Shown: positions 24,887 through 36,619 of the stretch, one piece after another
How positions within the stretch are numbered: position 1 is the first letter of the stretch
How the letters are laid out: every line of letters starts with the position of its first letter
From: Bombus terrestris
Lineage: Eukaryota > Arthropoda > Insecta > Hymenoptera > Apidae
Assembly (NCBI RefSeq): GCF_910591885.1
Contig: NC_063283.1
Coordinates: 9,037,001 to 9,101,000 of the forward strand
Direction: 5' to 3'
DNA length: 64,000 nt
Notes under the pieces: model-generated
Seen by the model: only the letters and a program-made list of their open reading frames with translations
The model's database searches: none
What the model was told of the DNA's origin: nothing
Made by a program: the position numbers and the translations under genes

Positions 24887-27800
24887 CGCGCGCTACAATA
24901 CAACAAATTCATTTTCATTCGCCTCAAACAGAAATCTCGTACCTTGACTATGTTATCGTAAATCGCGTTAAAACTTTACTAAATCCGAATTCCATGGAAC
25001 GTTATCTGTTTTCCCTTGTGCACGCAATTTTCACGCGGAGGAAACGGTTTATCTCGGGAACAACGCATTAACAATCGATATTGACATTCGTCACGCTCTT
25101 TCGATAAGTATATTTACTCACAAAGTGAGTGCAGAACTCATTGTAGCCCCTTCGATCCTACACGAAATTTAAGCTCTGTTTCTGTCCTCGAAACATTAAA
25201 TCTCGTTAGATTATGTAGAATTATTATATTCGACAAAGTCCTTGACTAACTAATACGGCATTTAACAAGCTTTCAGTTATAAAGACTTGCTAAATTATAG
25301 TGGGATTGAGAATCCTTGATTTCACTCAGGACCTGGCCCCGGACTTAGACTTTCAATTAGCATGATTATGTCGTAAACATCAGAAATGAATATCCATGAC
25401 CGTTTTTGCCAGTTTAAAAGCATGTCGTTCTTAACTGCACAGCATAGTTCCAAGGATATTTTCAAGTACTTTATTTTTGTTCTTACTTTGCCTTTAGTGA
25501 TTCTAACATTTTCTAATATTTCCAATGCACTGAACACTTAAATATAATAGCAAATATTTAACACTTTGAATATACTCGATATCTTGAACGAAGTATCGTT
25601 GAATTGAGAAATAATAATCACAAATAACGCGAAATGCACGTAAACCACGAACAAAACGAAACGCATTTCAGAAGAATTTCCTTAATTATCCATTTTTATC
25701 TTGATCTCTATCCAATCGTTTTCTCTAAATCATCCAAATCAAGGAAGCATTTACAAGACTTCTGGTATTTTAATTACCTTTATCTTCAGCTGAATATTTT
25801 TATCAATTAATTTTAATGTTTCCTAGTGTCGCGAACATGACGAAGAAGGAGGAAATTGTACGCGATTTCTGACCTTGTCGATGAAAGAAACTATCGAATC
25901 GCGAAGGTGAAACGATCGTCCAGAGGAATACCTGACAACGCGAGAAAAAGAAAAAAGAAATTTGACGTGATCGGAATAAGACATTGTCAGTGTATTGCAT
26001 CATTGTCGGATCTTGGGTGTAGCCAATTTTTTCTTTTCGTAACTCGATCGGAGAAAGCTGCCACGAAATCGAGTGCCATGTCGTCGAAGATTGCTCGAAC
26101 GTGAGCAAAATTAGTTAGATCGGCGTAAAAATCGGAAAAGTCGTAAATCAGTGGAAGAGAAAGCGCGATCGATGTAAACAACGAAAAGAAGGCAATTGTA
26201 GGTGCATTCTCGATCGACGAATCGATTCTTCCACATCTTCTTATTCGTTCTTTCTTCCATTTCGTTACGATTCGACAGCGAATGTTTACTTTTTAAAAAA
26301 ATCTCCTATTCGCTCATATTTCATATTTTTCACATCTTTATCTCGTGGGAAATTTTTTATTCGTTCGTATTTCACCTTTTTCGTATTTTTATCTTTATCT
26401 GTATTTTTAGGAAAACGAAAATGACGAGATATTTGCGAGCAATGCTTCGGATATTTTACTTATTTTTGCATACCTGTATACGCCTTCCACATTATCGCAT
26501 CTTTAACTTTGCTTCCATAAATTGATAAACATACACGGATAATTACGATTATTGAAAAGAAAAGCTGCTGTTCTTCTCGGCTAAAATTTTATTTATGTTT
26601 ATTCATCTTTGTTTTTCTTCTCCTATCCTCGCTCATCCTCGCTTCTTTCTTTATTGGTATTTTAAAGAAGACTTCAATAGAATATGTTTCTTAGCTCTTT
26701 GAATTCATTTCACACAAGAATCTCTAATTCTGCTACTTTCAACCGATAATTCCATTTTAAATGCTAGAGGAGGTAACAGAGGATTCAAAAGAATAGTTTT
26801 ACATTCGTGACCACGGATCCTTCGGAACCAATTGACTTTTACCAAATCAGTAAAAATGTATCGAGTAAGACGAATCGATATTTCTTTACAAAAGGATATT
26901 TCTGGTTAAACTCCCATTAGCTCGACTGGATAAGAGGACATTCGACTACGTATTTGTATGGTCGAGCGTTGAAAGCTGATATGCGGGGGAAGCGTACGAG
27001 TTTGCACTTGAAAAGTGATTAAGTCGAAGTTCTATTAATTTGATATTTCTTTTTTCGTGGTTCCTTGAACCTGGTCGTTTATACCAATTGCAGGAAAAGA
27101 CATGCAGATTGATTCTTGTTAGACGTTACTCAATAATTTAATGAGATAATAGATATTGTTTCCCATTAGACAAAGATAAAATTATATATCCCTTTCAGAA
27201 TTAGTACCACACGTTCGTCGATTCTAATTTTACTTCAAATTTAAATTAACTAAAATTTATTTTTACCTTTTTGTATTCTCCTAACGCGGAAAATAATTTC
27301 TTTTCGTAATTCACTCGCTTGTAATAGAAACTGTAATAGAAATCAAACCAATTTTCTCGGTGGTAATAAAAATACAAAGTTTAAAAACAAATTAGAGGTA
27401 TTTTGACTGGTAATTCTACTTACCAAACTACTCTCCAAATGGAATAAATCGTTCCACAAATTATCACACCGAGTTTTAGATAGCAGATGTCATAAGTGTT
27501 GTTTCAATACGAGATCCAAAATTTCCACTAAGCTGTGTTCAACCTGTGGAAGTCGACAAGATACTGCGATATCTGTGTAGAGAAGAGCAATTTCTTTAGT
27601 CTGGCCCATGTGTTCCCCACCTTCGTAAAATACCAGAAGCGCAATGGGGCAACGTGGTTCACATGGAAAAGAAATTAGACGCTGAATTTTCTCTTTCTTC
27701 TTATCGTCTCAAGATTCTCTGTGTATGCGAAACATTTGAAACGGAAACTATATAAACTAACCATTACGCGATCGGGTTTCGCGTCGTGAGTAACGAAAAA

Positions 27801-28802
27801 GAAAATAGTTTCACGGAGAAAATTTTGAATTTTTTTGTCTTTGTTAACGTTACAATTTCTAAAAATTTATTCGCGAAATCTTGCTACAGTTAAGGAAATA
27901 ATTATTTCCTATTTTCATCTCAGATTTCCTAAGTATTAGAAATAGTCTTCCAATCTTTTCCTAAAAGTTTCTTGAAATTCATAAAAATTTATTATATCGC
28001 ACGATAACGAAAAGATCGTTTATTCTTGACGTTTATGTACAAATTTCTTGAGAATGTCGTAAAAATACACAATCGTAAAAATACAAACCGCGATCGTTTG
28101 AACCATCGAGAGACAACGTGTCAGTCGCCGGAAGTTTGCAGTGTTCGACGGCTCAGAAAACTGGAAATCTTACAAGCCTTTAAATGTCAACGAAAATGTA
28201 AAATCGTCGAAGTGAAAATATTGAGACATCGGGCGAAATGTTTGATAATCGCGCTGTATGCGATACCATTTGCATGGCTTGCATCTGGTGCTGTTTATTC
28301 TCAAAGTGGTAAAAGCATCGCATTCTTGCATTAATTTAACCCCGAACAAACATCGATTAATCGTATTTCAGCTTCCCAAATTCTATCAGCCTCAAGGAAG
28401 TCGATTCTAGTGAACGCTGCAGTTGGAAATATCCCAGTAAAAAAACAAAGATGTCACGACTTGTTCAGTGCTGTTTGAGCTCTACGGAAACTCTTATACG
28501 CCATAAATCTTGCAGAGGAAACAACTGTTTCAACGACGTTCAGAAGAATTATAAATACCGAGTATCCATAAGTGAAGATCCGCCAGAAGATTTATAGCGT
28601 CGATAGGATTTGTTAAAATGTCTCGTTACGATAAAGTAAAAATAAAAATCTCGTTAAGATCAAATATGTATTCCAAATATATAAGATAGTTAATAGGAAA
28701 TGTTTCGAATAATTTATAAATACCGTCCATATGCTTGTGATTATAACAGAATGTAAACTGATAATAATATATGAGAAATCTGCTAGATTTATTTCACAAA
28801 AT
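24887..28802. other. Intergenic region with no supported gene
   Basis: Several frames of 60-107 codons occur on both strands (25.3-26.5 kb, 28.0-28.3 kb), but none shows a domain, a signal peptide or a consistent splice partner. At 26307-26394 a ~37-bp CT-rich sequence is imperfectly repeated. TTTATT at 28788-28793 is the likely minus-strand poly(A) signal of the next gene. Confidence 0.4.
26307..26394. repeat. Imperfect 37-bp direct repeat (two copies)
   Basis: TATTCGCTCATATTTCATAT... at 26307-26343 is repeated as TATTCGTTCGTATTTCACCT... at 26358-26394, both ending in TATCT or TTATCT. Spacing between copy starts is 51 bp. Pyrimidine-rich and probably slippage-derived. Confidence 0.5.
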
Positions 28803-29795
28803 TCAATTATACTGTTCTTGTGGCGTGTATTCAGATATAGATTGATGGTCAAATTGCGATTCCATCAGATTCGAAATTGGTACTTTCTTCTCTTCTATGT
28901 TTTGCTTAGCATTAAGATCTTTCATGGCCATTTTCGTGGCAATAAGATCCGCGTCATTGTCTAAAATCTGGACGATCTTTTGTACCGTTGAATATTCCAT
29001 CACCACCGCCGATTTTGGATCGTTCGTAGTCTGCGACGCTTCTGACATTCTCGCTCTTTCTTCGAGCTCCCAATTTCCTATCATTTCCCTGAAATGTAAC
29101 CAATTGTATCTTTTTGTCTCTCGTCTTTTACGGTATAAAATCTATGATTAATAATTTTAGAATAATCGTAATTTACTAATTTTAGTAGAGTTGCTAAAGT
29201 TTCTAAAATCTCTAAGATCACGAAAGAAATTCTAGCGAAATTCTGATAAAATTTCGAACAGCCAACACAGAAAAGTTCCTCATTAATTCAAGCTTCTAAT
29301 TTGCCTAACAGGATTCTAACAAATATTCTTTACATGGACGACAGTCGTTCGTCGCTAGGCGTCTTGCTCCTCGACAGATACTTCGATTTCAATTTGTGCT
29401 TCGAGTTCCTCCTGTTCTTATTCTCACGGTTCATCGTTGAATTCGATTTGCTGCGACTGACTGAATTTACAAGGTTATCCTGTTTCGAGAGTACAGGTTT
29501 TTTCGACGGATTACTGTTTTTGGACGAATTATTGTTCTTTGACGAATTGTTGTTCTTTGACGAATTATTCTTCGACTTGGACGGATTCCACCTGGTGCTC
29601 TGTGACATGGGATCTTTCTTGAAACAGCAACGATGAGTTCGATATTGCCACCTGCCGAACACGCGTGCATTAAGAGAGAAGCAAGAAACCGAAAAGCTTA
29701 TGATATTTTGTTTACCATAATGCGCAAGTTGTGACAGTGGAGCTGAACATAAAGAAACAATTTAATACTGTCAGTACGATCAGTGGTTCCAACAT
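28803..29795 (-). CDS. Unrecognised secreted or membrane-anchored Ser/Lys/Asn-rich protein (227 aa)
   Basis: Three minus-strand exons: 29795-29716, 29651-29334 and 29088-28803, totalling 684 bases. The joins use GTAAAC/GGCAG and GTAAAG/TTTCAG and keep phase. The ATG at 29795 opens a hydrophobic stretch (MLEPLIVLTVLNCFFMFSST) followed by VTTCALWW, which looks like a signal peptide or N-terminal anchor. Next come a Cys pair (HRCCFKK), an SSKNN-type low-complexity repeat at about residues 51-75 and a basic segment to about 130. The C-terminal third is acidic and probably helical (NWELEERARMSEA to QEQYN). I know no family for it. The phase-preserving splicing and signal sequence argue for a real, fast-evolving, possibly lineage-restricted gene. 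The function is unknown. Confidence 0.6.
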
Positions 29796-31150
29796 GATAG
29801 GGTCTCGGAATCGAGTTTGAGAATTTTTAACAACGCCAATGACGATGATGATTGAGACGAATCGTGAATTTGGAAACAGCCGTCGATCGAAAGATACTGA
29901 AGTTGCAGATTCTGCTTGCTTCGAAAATAAATGACGAACGATTAACTCGATGTAACGATATGAATAAGCACCTTTTTGATTTAGCTTCGACACGCATTAA
30001 TACCACGAGAATAATTTTCTCGTCTTTGTTAAATTAGAAATTTGAGAATTTCGTGCATCAATAGCGTAAGATCTGAAGCTTTCAGATGTAGACCGTGTCT
30101 TTATTTCCAGTTAACTTCTATCAATTTTTCCTTAGCATCTCGACGCAAATTTCCTACAATTCCATTCCGCTCTAAACTAACTAAACTAAACCCTACGATT
30201 AAAACTCATTGAACAAAAGTTGGACGATATCTTGTTCGAAAAGATCTCGACATCCGTCCAAAAATCTCAACCTTAATAACCACATCAGATTCGCCCCAGG
30301 ACAACCAGCCGTCTCTCTGACGAACTGTGTTAAACTCGTTCCAAGAGGAGTAGCTCAATTTGTCCCAGATTCTCGTACACGTTGGCTGCATATCTCGCAC
30401 AGTCCCGGATAGGTAATGGTCCCGGAAGAGGGGAAGCCAAGCGCGCAGGAAGCGTGTACAGATTACAGTAGCTGTCGACAGGGGTAGCAAACGAGTGATC
30501 CAACCCCGCAGTGATGCGATCCTCTGCTCTGTGGGGGTCTTTCAGCCATTTCTTTCGTCAAGACCAAGCACAATGGCCGCGGTAACCGCAATATAAAAAC
30601 GAAATCTATGCGTCCCTGTAGAGACGCATCTGTGCGACGAGATCTATAATGATGATATTACGTTTCGTGAATGACTGGATGTCGGTGACTTTTCGTTGCG
30701 GTTCCGAATGAAATAGGCGCGGACCACCCGAGGAGAAATCACACGTTTTCCACTACCTGCCATACGTGCATTTAGCTGTCTATTATGAGTCCTGCATATA
30801 TATTATTTATTTATTCCCCGACGTATTACGAATTGGAGTTTACGGGTGGCAGGGAGATGTCGATAGGGGAGGTTTAGCTTAAACTTGAGAGAAAATTGAA
30901 GGGAAATTGTATCATCAGGTGGGAATAGAGATTGTAGTGGACGATCGGCAATGAGTATAGTAACGAAGGAAATGCGTCGAATTACGTACAAATTACGAGA
31001 GAGAATTAAAAGAAGAAATATATTTTTTTTTAAATAATATCAGGAACGCTGTTATTTTTCAGCACGACCAGCCGTGTGAAAATCCTCGATTATAACATTC
31101 CATGAAATATTACTAGTCTTTGACGTCGAACGTGTTTTCTAGAAGAAGTC

Positions 31151-31500
31151 GTGAAGATTCTTTTCTATCCGTAGAAGCGATTCGTCCTACGTATAATATC
31201 TTGGTCACTTGTCGTTCCATTCATCGGTGACCACACAGACCTTTCTTTGCCATCGATTCCTGCTGGAAAAGACGTATACTTTTCCATCGCCGCGATCGTA
31301 CGTGTCACGCTATTTTCCGTACATCAAGAACGTCGTTCTTCTCGTAGCCCGTCTAATTTATCGACCAAAGCTTTTGTTAGACCGATAGACCACACAGAGA
31401 GATCGACACTTTTATGAACTTCCACGACGATCGCGATTGTAAAGCCTCCACCACTCTTATTTTTCACTCCCCCGCACTTCCTCGTTTAATTCTCTTCGCG
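31151..31500 (+). repeat. Diverged direct duplication, copy 1
   Basis: It aligns with 33631-33982 along its length, with small indels. The near-identical core around 31190-31232 includes CACTTGTCGTTCCATTCATC at 31206. A second core reads CGCCGCGATCGTACGTGTCA near 31290, and GACGATCGCGATT appears near 31425. Open frames are not conserved between the copies, so it is unlikely to be coding. It could be a duplicated regulatory element, a non-coding RNA or an unclassified transposon. Confidence 0.75.
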
Positions 31501-33630
31501 CGAATCACTAAAGGTGATTTACTGTTTAAAATTGTTCATTTTTGCAGGAACACACGTGTTGGAATAAAATGTATCGGAAATATTAAAATAGGATTGCGAT
31601 AGAAATATTCTTCGAAACTAACGTTCGAGCTTAATCACTTAATCTTCTTAATCTCGTTTTATGTCTCTATTAGGAAGACTTTTAATATTTCAAGAATAAT
31701 GCTATTTTCTCTTATATTTTCGCCAAACTTAAGCAACTTTCTGATAATCATGGAACATGATACGGTCGAAAATAGACAGTGGAAAGCTGTTTCGATCAAA
31801 GATAGTCACAGTCATTAGGAAATTCGTTAATTATCACATCGCGAGTATTTCAATACGTAAGAAATTTATGGGAGATCCACTGAAACAATTTTCAGAGGCC
31901 TGAAATAGCTTTCAGACGCACTGTCCTAGATCAGGTATATTCCGTGGAAGTTTCGTTACCTTCAGACGGAACCCACAAGTGGCGACCGCGTCCTTTTCTG
32001 AGCGTGGCCGTTTTAATCCTTGACTACTGATTTATTTTCACAACGAATGGCTCCTCCCCGAAAATCACTTAACAGTTGATTCATCGACGTCGGCTATTTG
32101 TTCGGTTGACATATAATTACCAGTAAAACGTCAGTTATGGTTGTACAATCCAATTGTGTCCCAACTTGCAACATTACAAAAGCTACAGCATCTAATTGTT
32201 AACAAGTTGACTGGAAAACAACCCTTATTTACGTCCTCTGAAATCAAGCCACAACGAATTTGGTGTTCTGTTAGAACAGTTACCTTAAAATAAATTGTCG
32301 TTGTTCTACTAAGCAGTTAAGATAATTAGGGTAACTATTAGGTAACCAGTTAAGAAGTATATTCTTAAGAACAATATTCTAATAGCAATACAGTAGAGCC
32401 GAATAATATTTGTGTAAAATATGGTATGGTAATAGAAGAATAAATTGAGAAAATAAAGAAAATCTTGGGAAACTTTTGCAGAATAGCTTTTTAGTAAAGT
32501 CTGCTTTCGGTAAATATAATATCTTCAAATATAACATCTGATAAAGGTAAAAATTGAGAAGAGCCTCGTGAGCGTCATTAAAAGTTTCTTTTAAGAGTCG
32601 CAAGAGCTTCGATCACCTTGCGATATCGTTTTCCTTCAATTGTAAGAAATCCCTTCGTATATTATTTTTAAAAATTATAGAATCTCTGTCTGTCTGTAAA
32701 AATATAGAATCTGAAAATTGATAAATTGCGTACAAGTTTCGCCGTGAAATGCACAAAAGCTTCGACCATCCTGAAGAACATCTTCTTCTACTAAGTTACT
32801 CTTTAGAAGTTTAGCACAACCACTTTTCCACCTAAACACTGGTCCGGAGGGCTCAGAGCAGCTACGGATTCTTCTCGGTTTTCCTCGTTTTTTCATCATA
32901 ACGTCGAATCGACCCCGAAAAATCTTCGAACCGATTCTCACGATTGAAAAAGTCGGGAGTCAGGTGCTCGTCTGAATGGACCTCGACTTGGACGCCATTC
33001 ACTCTTTTTCCAGGCAGCAGAAATAGCCACCCGCCCACCAGAGCCCCGTTTCTAGTGTCAGAGAATTAAGAAAAAAATACGGGGACCCGCAGACAATGGA
33101 GAACACCGAATGAAGACGATATTTCAGCGTAACATCGTGGATATCATGGGAAGGATATTCCATTCGATGAAAAATGAAACGATTCACGTTGCTCCCAAAG
33201 AACGATTATGGGCGTAACTGAAGGATCTTCTATCGAATCTTTGAGCATAGATAGCTGCTACGATATAGAGGAATTTTAATTTAAAGCATCGAATTAATAA
33301 AATCAAGAGAAAGATTTGCCTTTTAACTGATCTCTATCCACAGCTTGCTCAAGCTTAAAAATTCTTAACGTTTTTTCGAAAACTAGTTACTATCTTCTTT
33401 TGATGTTAGAACAATTCTTAATACTGTCTAATATTAGAACAATCGTTTATCGTGCAATTATACTATCTTCTTAATGTTAGAAAAATTATTCCATGTAGTA
33501 TCTCGAAGGCCTAAAGATTTGTTTGTACATGTTACAAAAGATTTTTAAACTTACGTAGAACCGTGCGAAAATTCTTCGTTCTGTTACTGAAGTTTCTCCA
33601 ATTATTTTTTCACCCTAAAATTTCCTCCCT

Positions 33631-33982
33631 CGAGAAGATTCCTTTCTATTCGTTGAAGAGATTCGTCCCACGTATAATATCTTGGCCACTTGTCGTTCCA
33701 TTCATCGGTGACCGCAGACTTTTCTTTACGACAGACTGCCACTGGAACAGACGTTCGTTCTTCCACCTACCGCCGCGATCATACGTGTCACGCTATTTTT
33801 CGTACATCGGGAGCACGTCCTTCTCGTTGTTCGTCTAATTTATTGACCAGAACTTTTGTTAGACTAGCCGACCACACGGATAAAACGACAGTTTTATAAA
33901 CTGCCACGACGATCGCGATTATGGACACGCCACGCTTTTCCTTCTTATTCCTCCATACCTTTTCGTTTAATTTTCTCCGCGT
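33631..33982 (+). repeat. Diverged direct duplication, copy 2
   Basis: Second copy, offset 2480-2482 bp from copy 1. CACTTGTCGTTCCATTCATC is at 33687, CGCCGCGATCATACGTGTCA near 33770, and the shared right edge is at TTTAATTTTCTCCGCG. I saw no terminal inverted repeats or target-site duplications at the edges. It lies 1.1 kb beyond the 3' end of the minus-strand gene ending at 35112. Confidence 0.75.
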
Positions 33983-35111
33983 TAGCGAGTCTTGTTCAAC
34001 GAAAGAATTATTATTTGTTTGAGATTTCGTAGAAATTGAGAATTTTTCTGCCGTTGGAAATATAGAAAAGTTACAAACATCAGATCATCGAGAAGATTAT
34101 CATTCGATACTATTGTTACTCTTATGTAATTAACGCACATGCATCGTTATTAGCTCGGTACAGATACCAAGAAACCAAAGACCTCCGTAAAAATAATCAA
34201 GGAATTCCAAATTACAATAATATTCTAAAAATGTCAAGCTATCCGATTCACCGAAATTTCCCGTAATCACAGCGTGCAATCAGAAGAATTATTAAAAAAT
34301 GCCTCTGAGAAACTTGTCGATGCTACGCTACGCAAAATACCCGTTGTCATTCGCAACGATCGTTGTGAAGTAACGATTCCAAAAGGAAAGAAGGCGTTAG
34401 AGGCAATTACAAGGATGGTCACAATATTAATTCGAATGGTTTACAATAAGATCCCAGGAGAGACGTCGCATCATCAATCGTCCTCATTGACGATTCCTCG
34501 TTGACAATCCAACGACCTCTTCGGGAAAGCGGAGCATCGAGAACGATTCGTCCGGCCGTAACGAAACAATTTTCTACAGATGCTTCTGCTAAAGATGAAC
34601 GAGGAAGGAGGCACGCTGACTCGCACACTTTTACGCATCACAGACCTGCTCTTACATTTTTGCGAACTTCATTGAGGAACCCCGTCTGCAAGTTCATTCA
34701 GAAATCGTTCGGTAGTATCGACGTAAATACGTAGAATGACGATGTACCTGCGAGTTCGTTGTAACAATGACTCAGTGAGTGTTGACAATGCTAATACCGA
34801 GGCTTTTTGAATAGTAAGATCGCTAGTAGTATTTTCAATAATTCAGAGGCGACTTTCTGCAGCTTCTAGATGTTCGATGATATTTTAGAAGCTGTCTCAC
34901 TTTTTAAATTTTGGAGACGTAACAATGATTTTGATGATTCTGGAGAGAACTTCTCTTAGATCTTTACGAGGAAGGGAACGAGCTTTTATAATTCTTTAAA
35001 ATTGCTTTCCCCTTAAATGTATTTTAATACGCGAAACAGTGTGACTTTTAATTACTTCTCTACGCGCTTTCAATTTTTTCAAACGATAAAACGTTTCTTA
35101 CAGATTCGAAA

Positions 35112-36231
35112 TTATTTTTTTCCCATCTTCCCCCGTTTTTTAGTTTTTCTTAATTTCGTTTTTGACATCGTCTTCGCTGTATCATTTTCGTTTTGCGTAA
35201 AATCAAGGTTTCGGGTCGGTTGTTGATGTTTCAGTATCGGTTCTTCCGGAGGTGGTGCCGGTGGTGTCGGTGGTTTAGGCGTTCTCAACTCGAGTTCTAC
35301 GTTTCTTCTCGGTTCATCAACAGAAATACCCTTCTTTTTCACTTTTAACATGAACACGTTCTCGTTTCCTTCGGTCACGCGATCCGTATGGACTTCCTGG
35401 GCATCGGAACCATCGAGAACGGGGTAAATAGTGAACGTTCTGCACTGATTATTCGTATTTGGACCACCCCTACATTGGCCAACCTGCGTAACATTAGCGT
35501 TTGTTATACTATATTTCTATCTATTCTTCGATTTTACATCTTTATACTTGTTACATTGCTTTACATTTGTACTTTATACTTGTTTACATTCTTTATACTT
35601 GTGCAAAGTATCGGTCTTAAATTCGTACATAATTATACAAGTACCTTGAATATTATAGCCAATAGTATTTTGTTACCTATCACGTATTCCACATGATACT
35701 ATAATTTACTCGTACGCAAAGTAACAATTTATCTGTTTCTTCCAATTCAAACCTTTGTAGAAAGATCATACACGATATACGTATAATCAATATTTTTTAG
35801 TTCATCGTATACGAAACTAATGACCGAATGTTTAATTCTATATTTCAATCTTATATTTAATATTTTCTATGTAACCTTTGTACCTCGTAAGAAATGGCTT
35901 GAGGCTTGGTATCTTCCTCGTCTATTTTCGCGGCAGCGTTCTTCGACTCGACACGGAACAGGATCCGATTGTTGTCAGTCCCCTTCAATATTTTCGGCCC
36001 TTGGGTGCTCGTCGGTCTCTGTATTTCTATCACGTCGCAATCGCACGGAGGATCCCAACCTTTCAACTTCTTCGATTTTCCCTTTTCTCTTTCCATACGA
36101 ATTATCAAATGATTTCCAATCACCGCAGTCCCAATTTCTCGGTAATATCTTGCAGAAGGATCGTATTTCGGTTTCGAGGGTGGACATTCCGGTGGGCAGG
36201 GTACAGGAGGCATAGGCGGGCAGGCATACAT
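35112..36231 (-). CDS. Cys/Pro-rich, Lys-tailed protein of unknown family, paralog A (210 aa)
   Basis: Two exons, 36231-35884 and 35396-35112 (633 bases). Donor GTACAA and acceptor GCCCAG join in phase 0. The N-terminus is Cys/Pro-rich (ACPPMPPVPCPPECPPSKPK). Then come NHLIIRMEREK (40-50), WDPPCDCD (59-66), RILFRVESK (89-97), NENVFMLKVKKKG (127-139) and VELELRTPKPPTPP (149-162), with a basic tail ending TKKRGKMGKK. The same motifs, in the same order, are found in the gene at 36620-37384 on the opposite strand, so the two are paralogs arranged head to head. No signal peptide or membrane segment is seen. I do not recognise the family. The Cys/Pro-rich start and Lys-rich end could suit a structural or nucleic-acid-bound protein, but that is speculation. 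Confidence 0.65.
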
Positions 36232-36619
36232 TTCTGATTTCGATAAACAAATTTAATAACAACAAGCTAAATAAGTCGGCAAACCGGAATATCTATTTTA
36301 AAGCATAACTATCTGACACTTGTAATTTGTAATTTAGATATTAGTTACTTTTTATAGGTATTTTTAAGAAGGATGGGGTTAATAAATGTTCTGACAGATT
36401 AAAATGGACTAGAAAATCGATTTTTATTGCAACTAGTTCAAGACATTGGAGAAATCGGACACGTTCATAATATTCGACCGATCCATCCATCCTCCGTTCT
36501 CATTAACCAAACTCGTGAATTAATTCTCCCCCATGTAAACCCTGTGTTTTAACCTTCTTCTTTTTCCTCTTCCTTCTCCATCTTTTTGCAACAAGCACGA
36601 ATTATACGAATTATAAAAT
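36232..36619. promoter_or_regulatory. Shared 388-bp region between head-to-head paralogs
   Basis: It separates the two paralog start codons. It is AT-rich with a long pyrimidine tract (about 36551-36590) before the plus-strand ATG. A possible acceptor (ATCAG) sits 3 bp upstream of the minus-strand ATG, so part of a 5' UTR may be spliced. It is probably a bidirectional promoter; no TATA box is clearly placed for either side. Confidence 0.45.

Larger units (their letters stand above)
29796..35111. other. Intergenic region holding a duplicated non-coding block
   Basis: No coding gene supported. A CpG-rich patch lies at about 30290-30740. The main structure is a ~350-bp block present twice in direct orientation, at 31151-31500 and 33631-33982. 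Frames such as 34274-34504 have no domain or partner exon. Confidence 0.45.

Noticed and set aside
25803..26108. Overlapping 101-codon minus and 82-codon plus frames
   Set aside because: No domain, no splice partner, both strands open; likely chance.
28026..28334. 102-codon plus-strand frame with a hydrophobic C-terminal stretch
   Set aside because: The hydrophobic part is short, and no signal peptide, exon partner or poly(A) signal is consistent with a gene.
34274..34504. 76-codon frame with protein-like composition
   Set aside because: No non-coding flank signals, no similarity to the nearby paralogs when compared by eye, and the start is uncertain.
35820..36237. Several plus-strand frames of 68-131 codons opposite paralog A
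   Set aside because: Antisense shadows of the first exon of the minus-strand gene, which has splice sites and a paralog.
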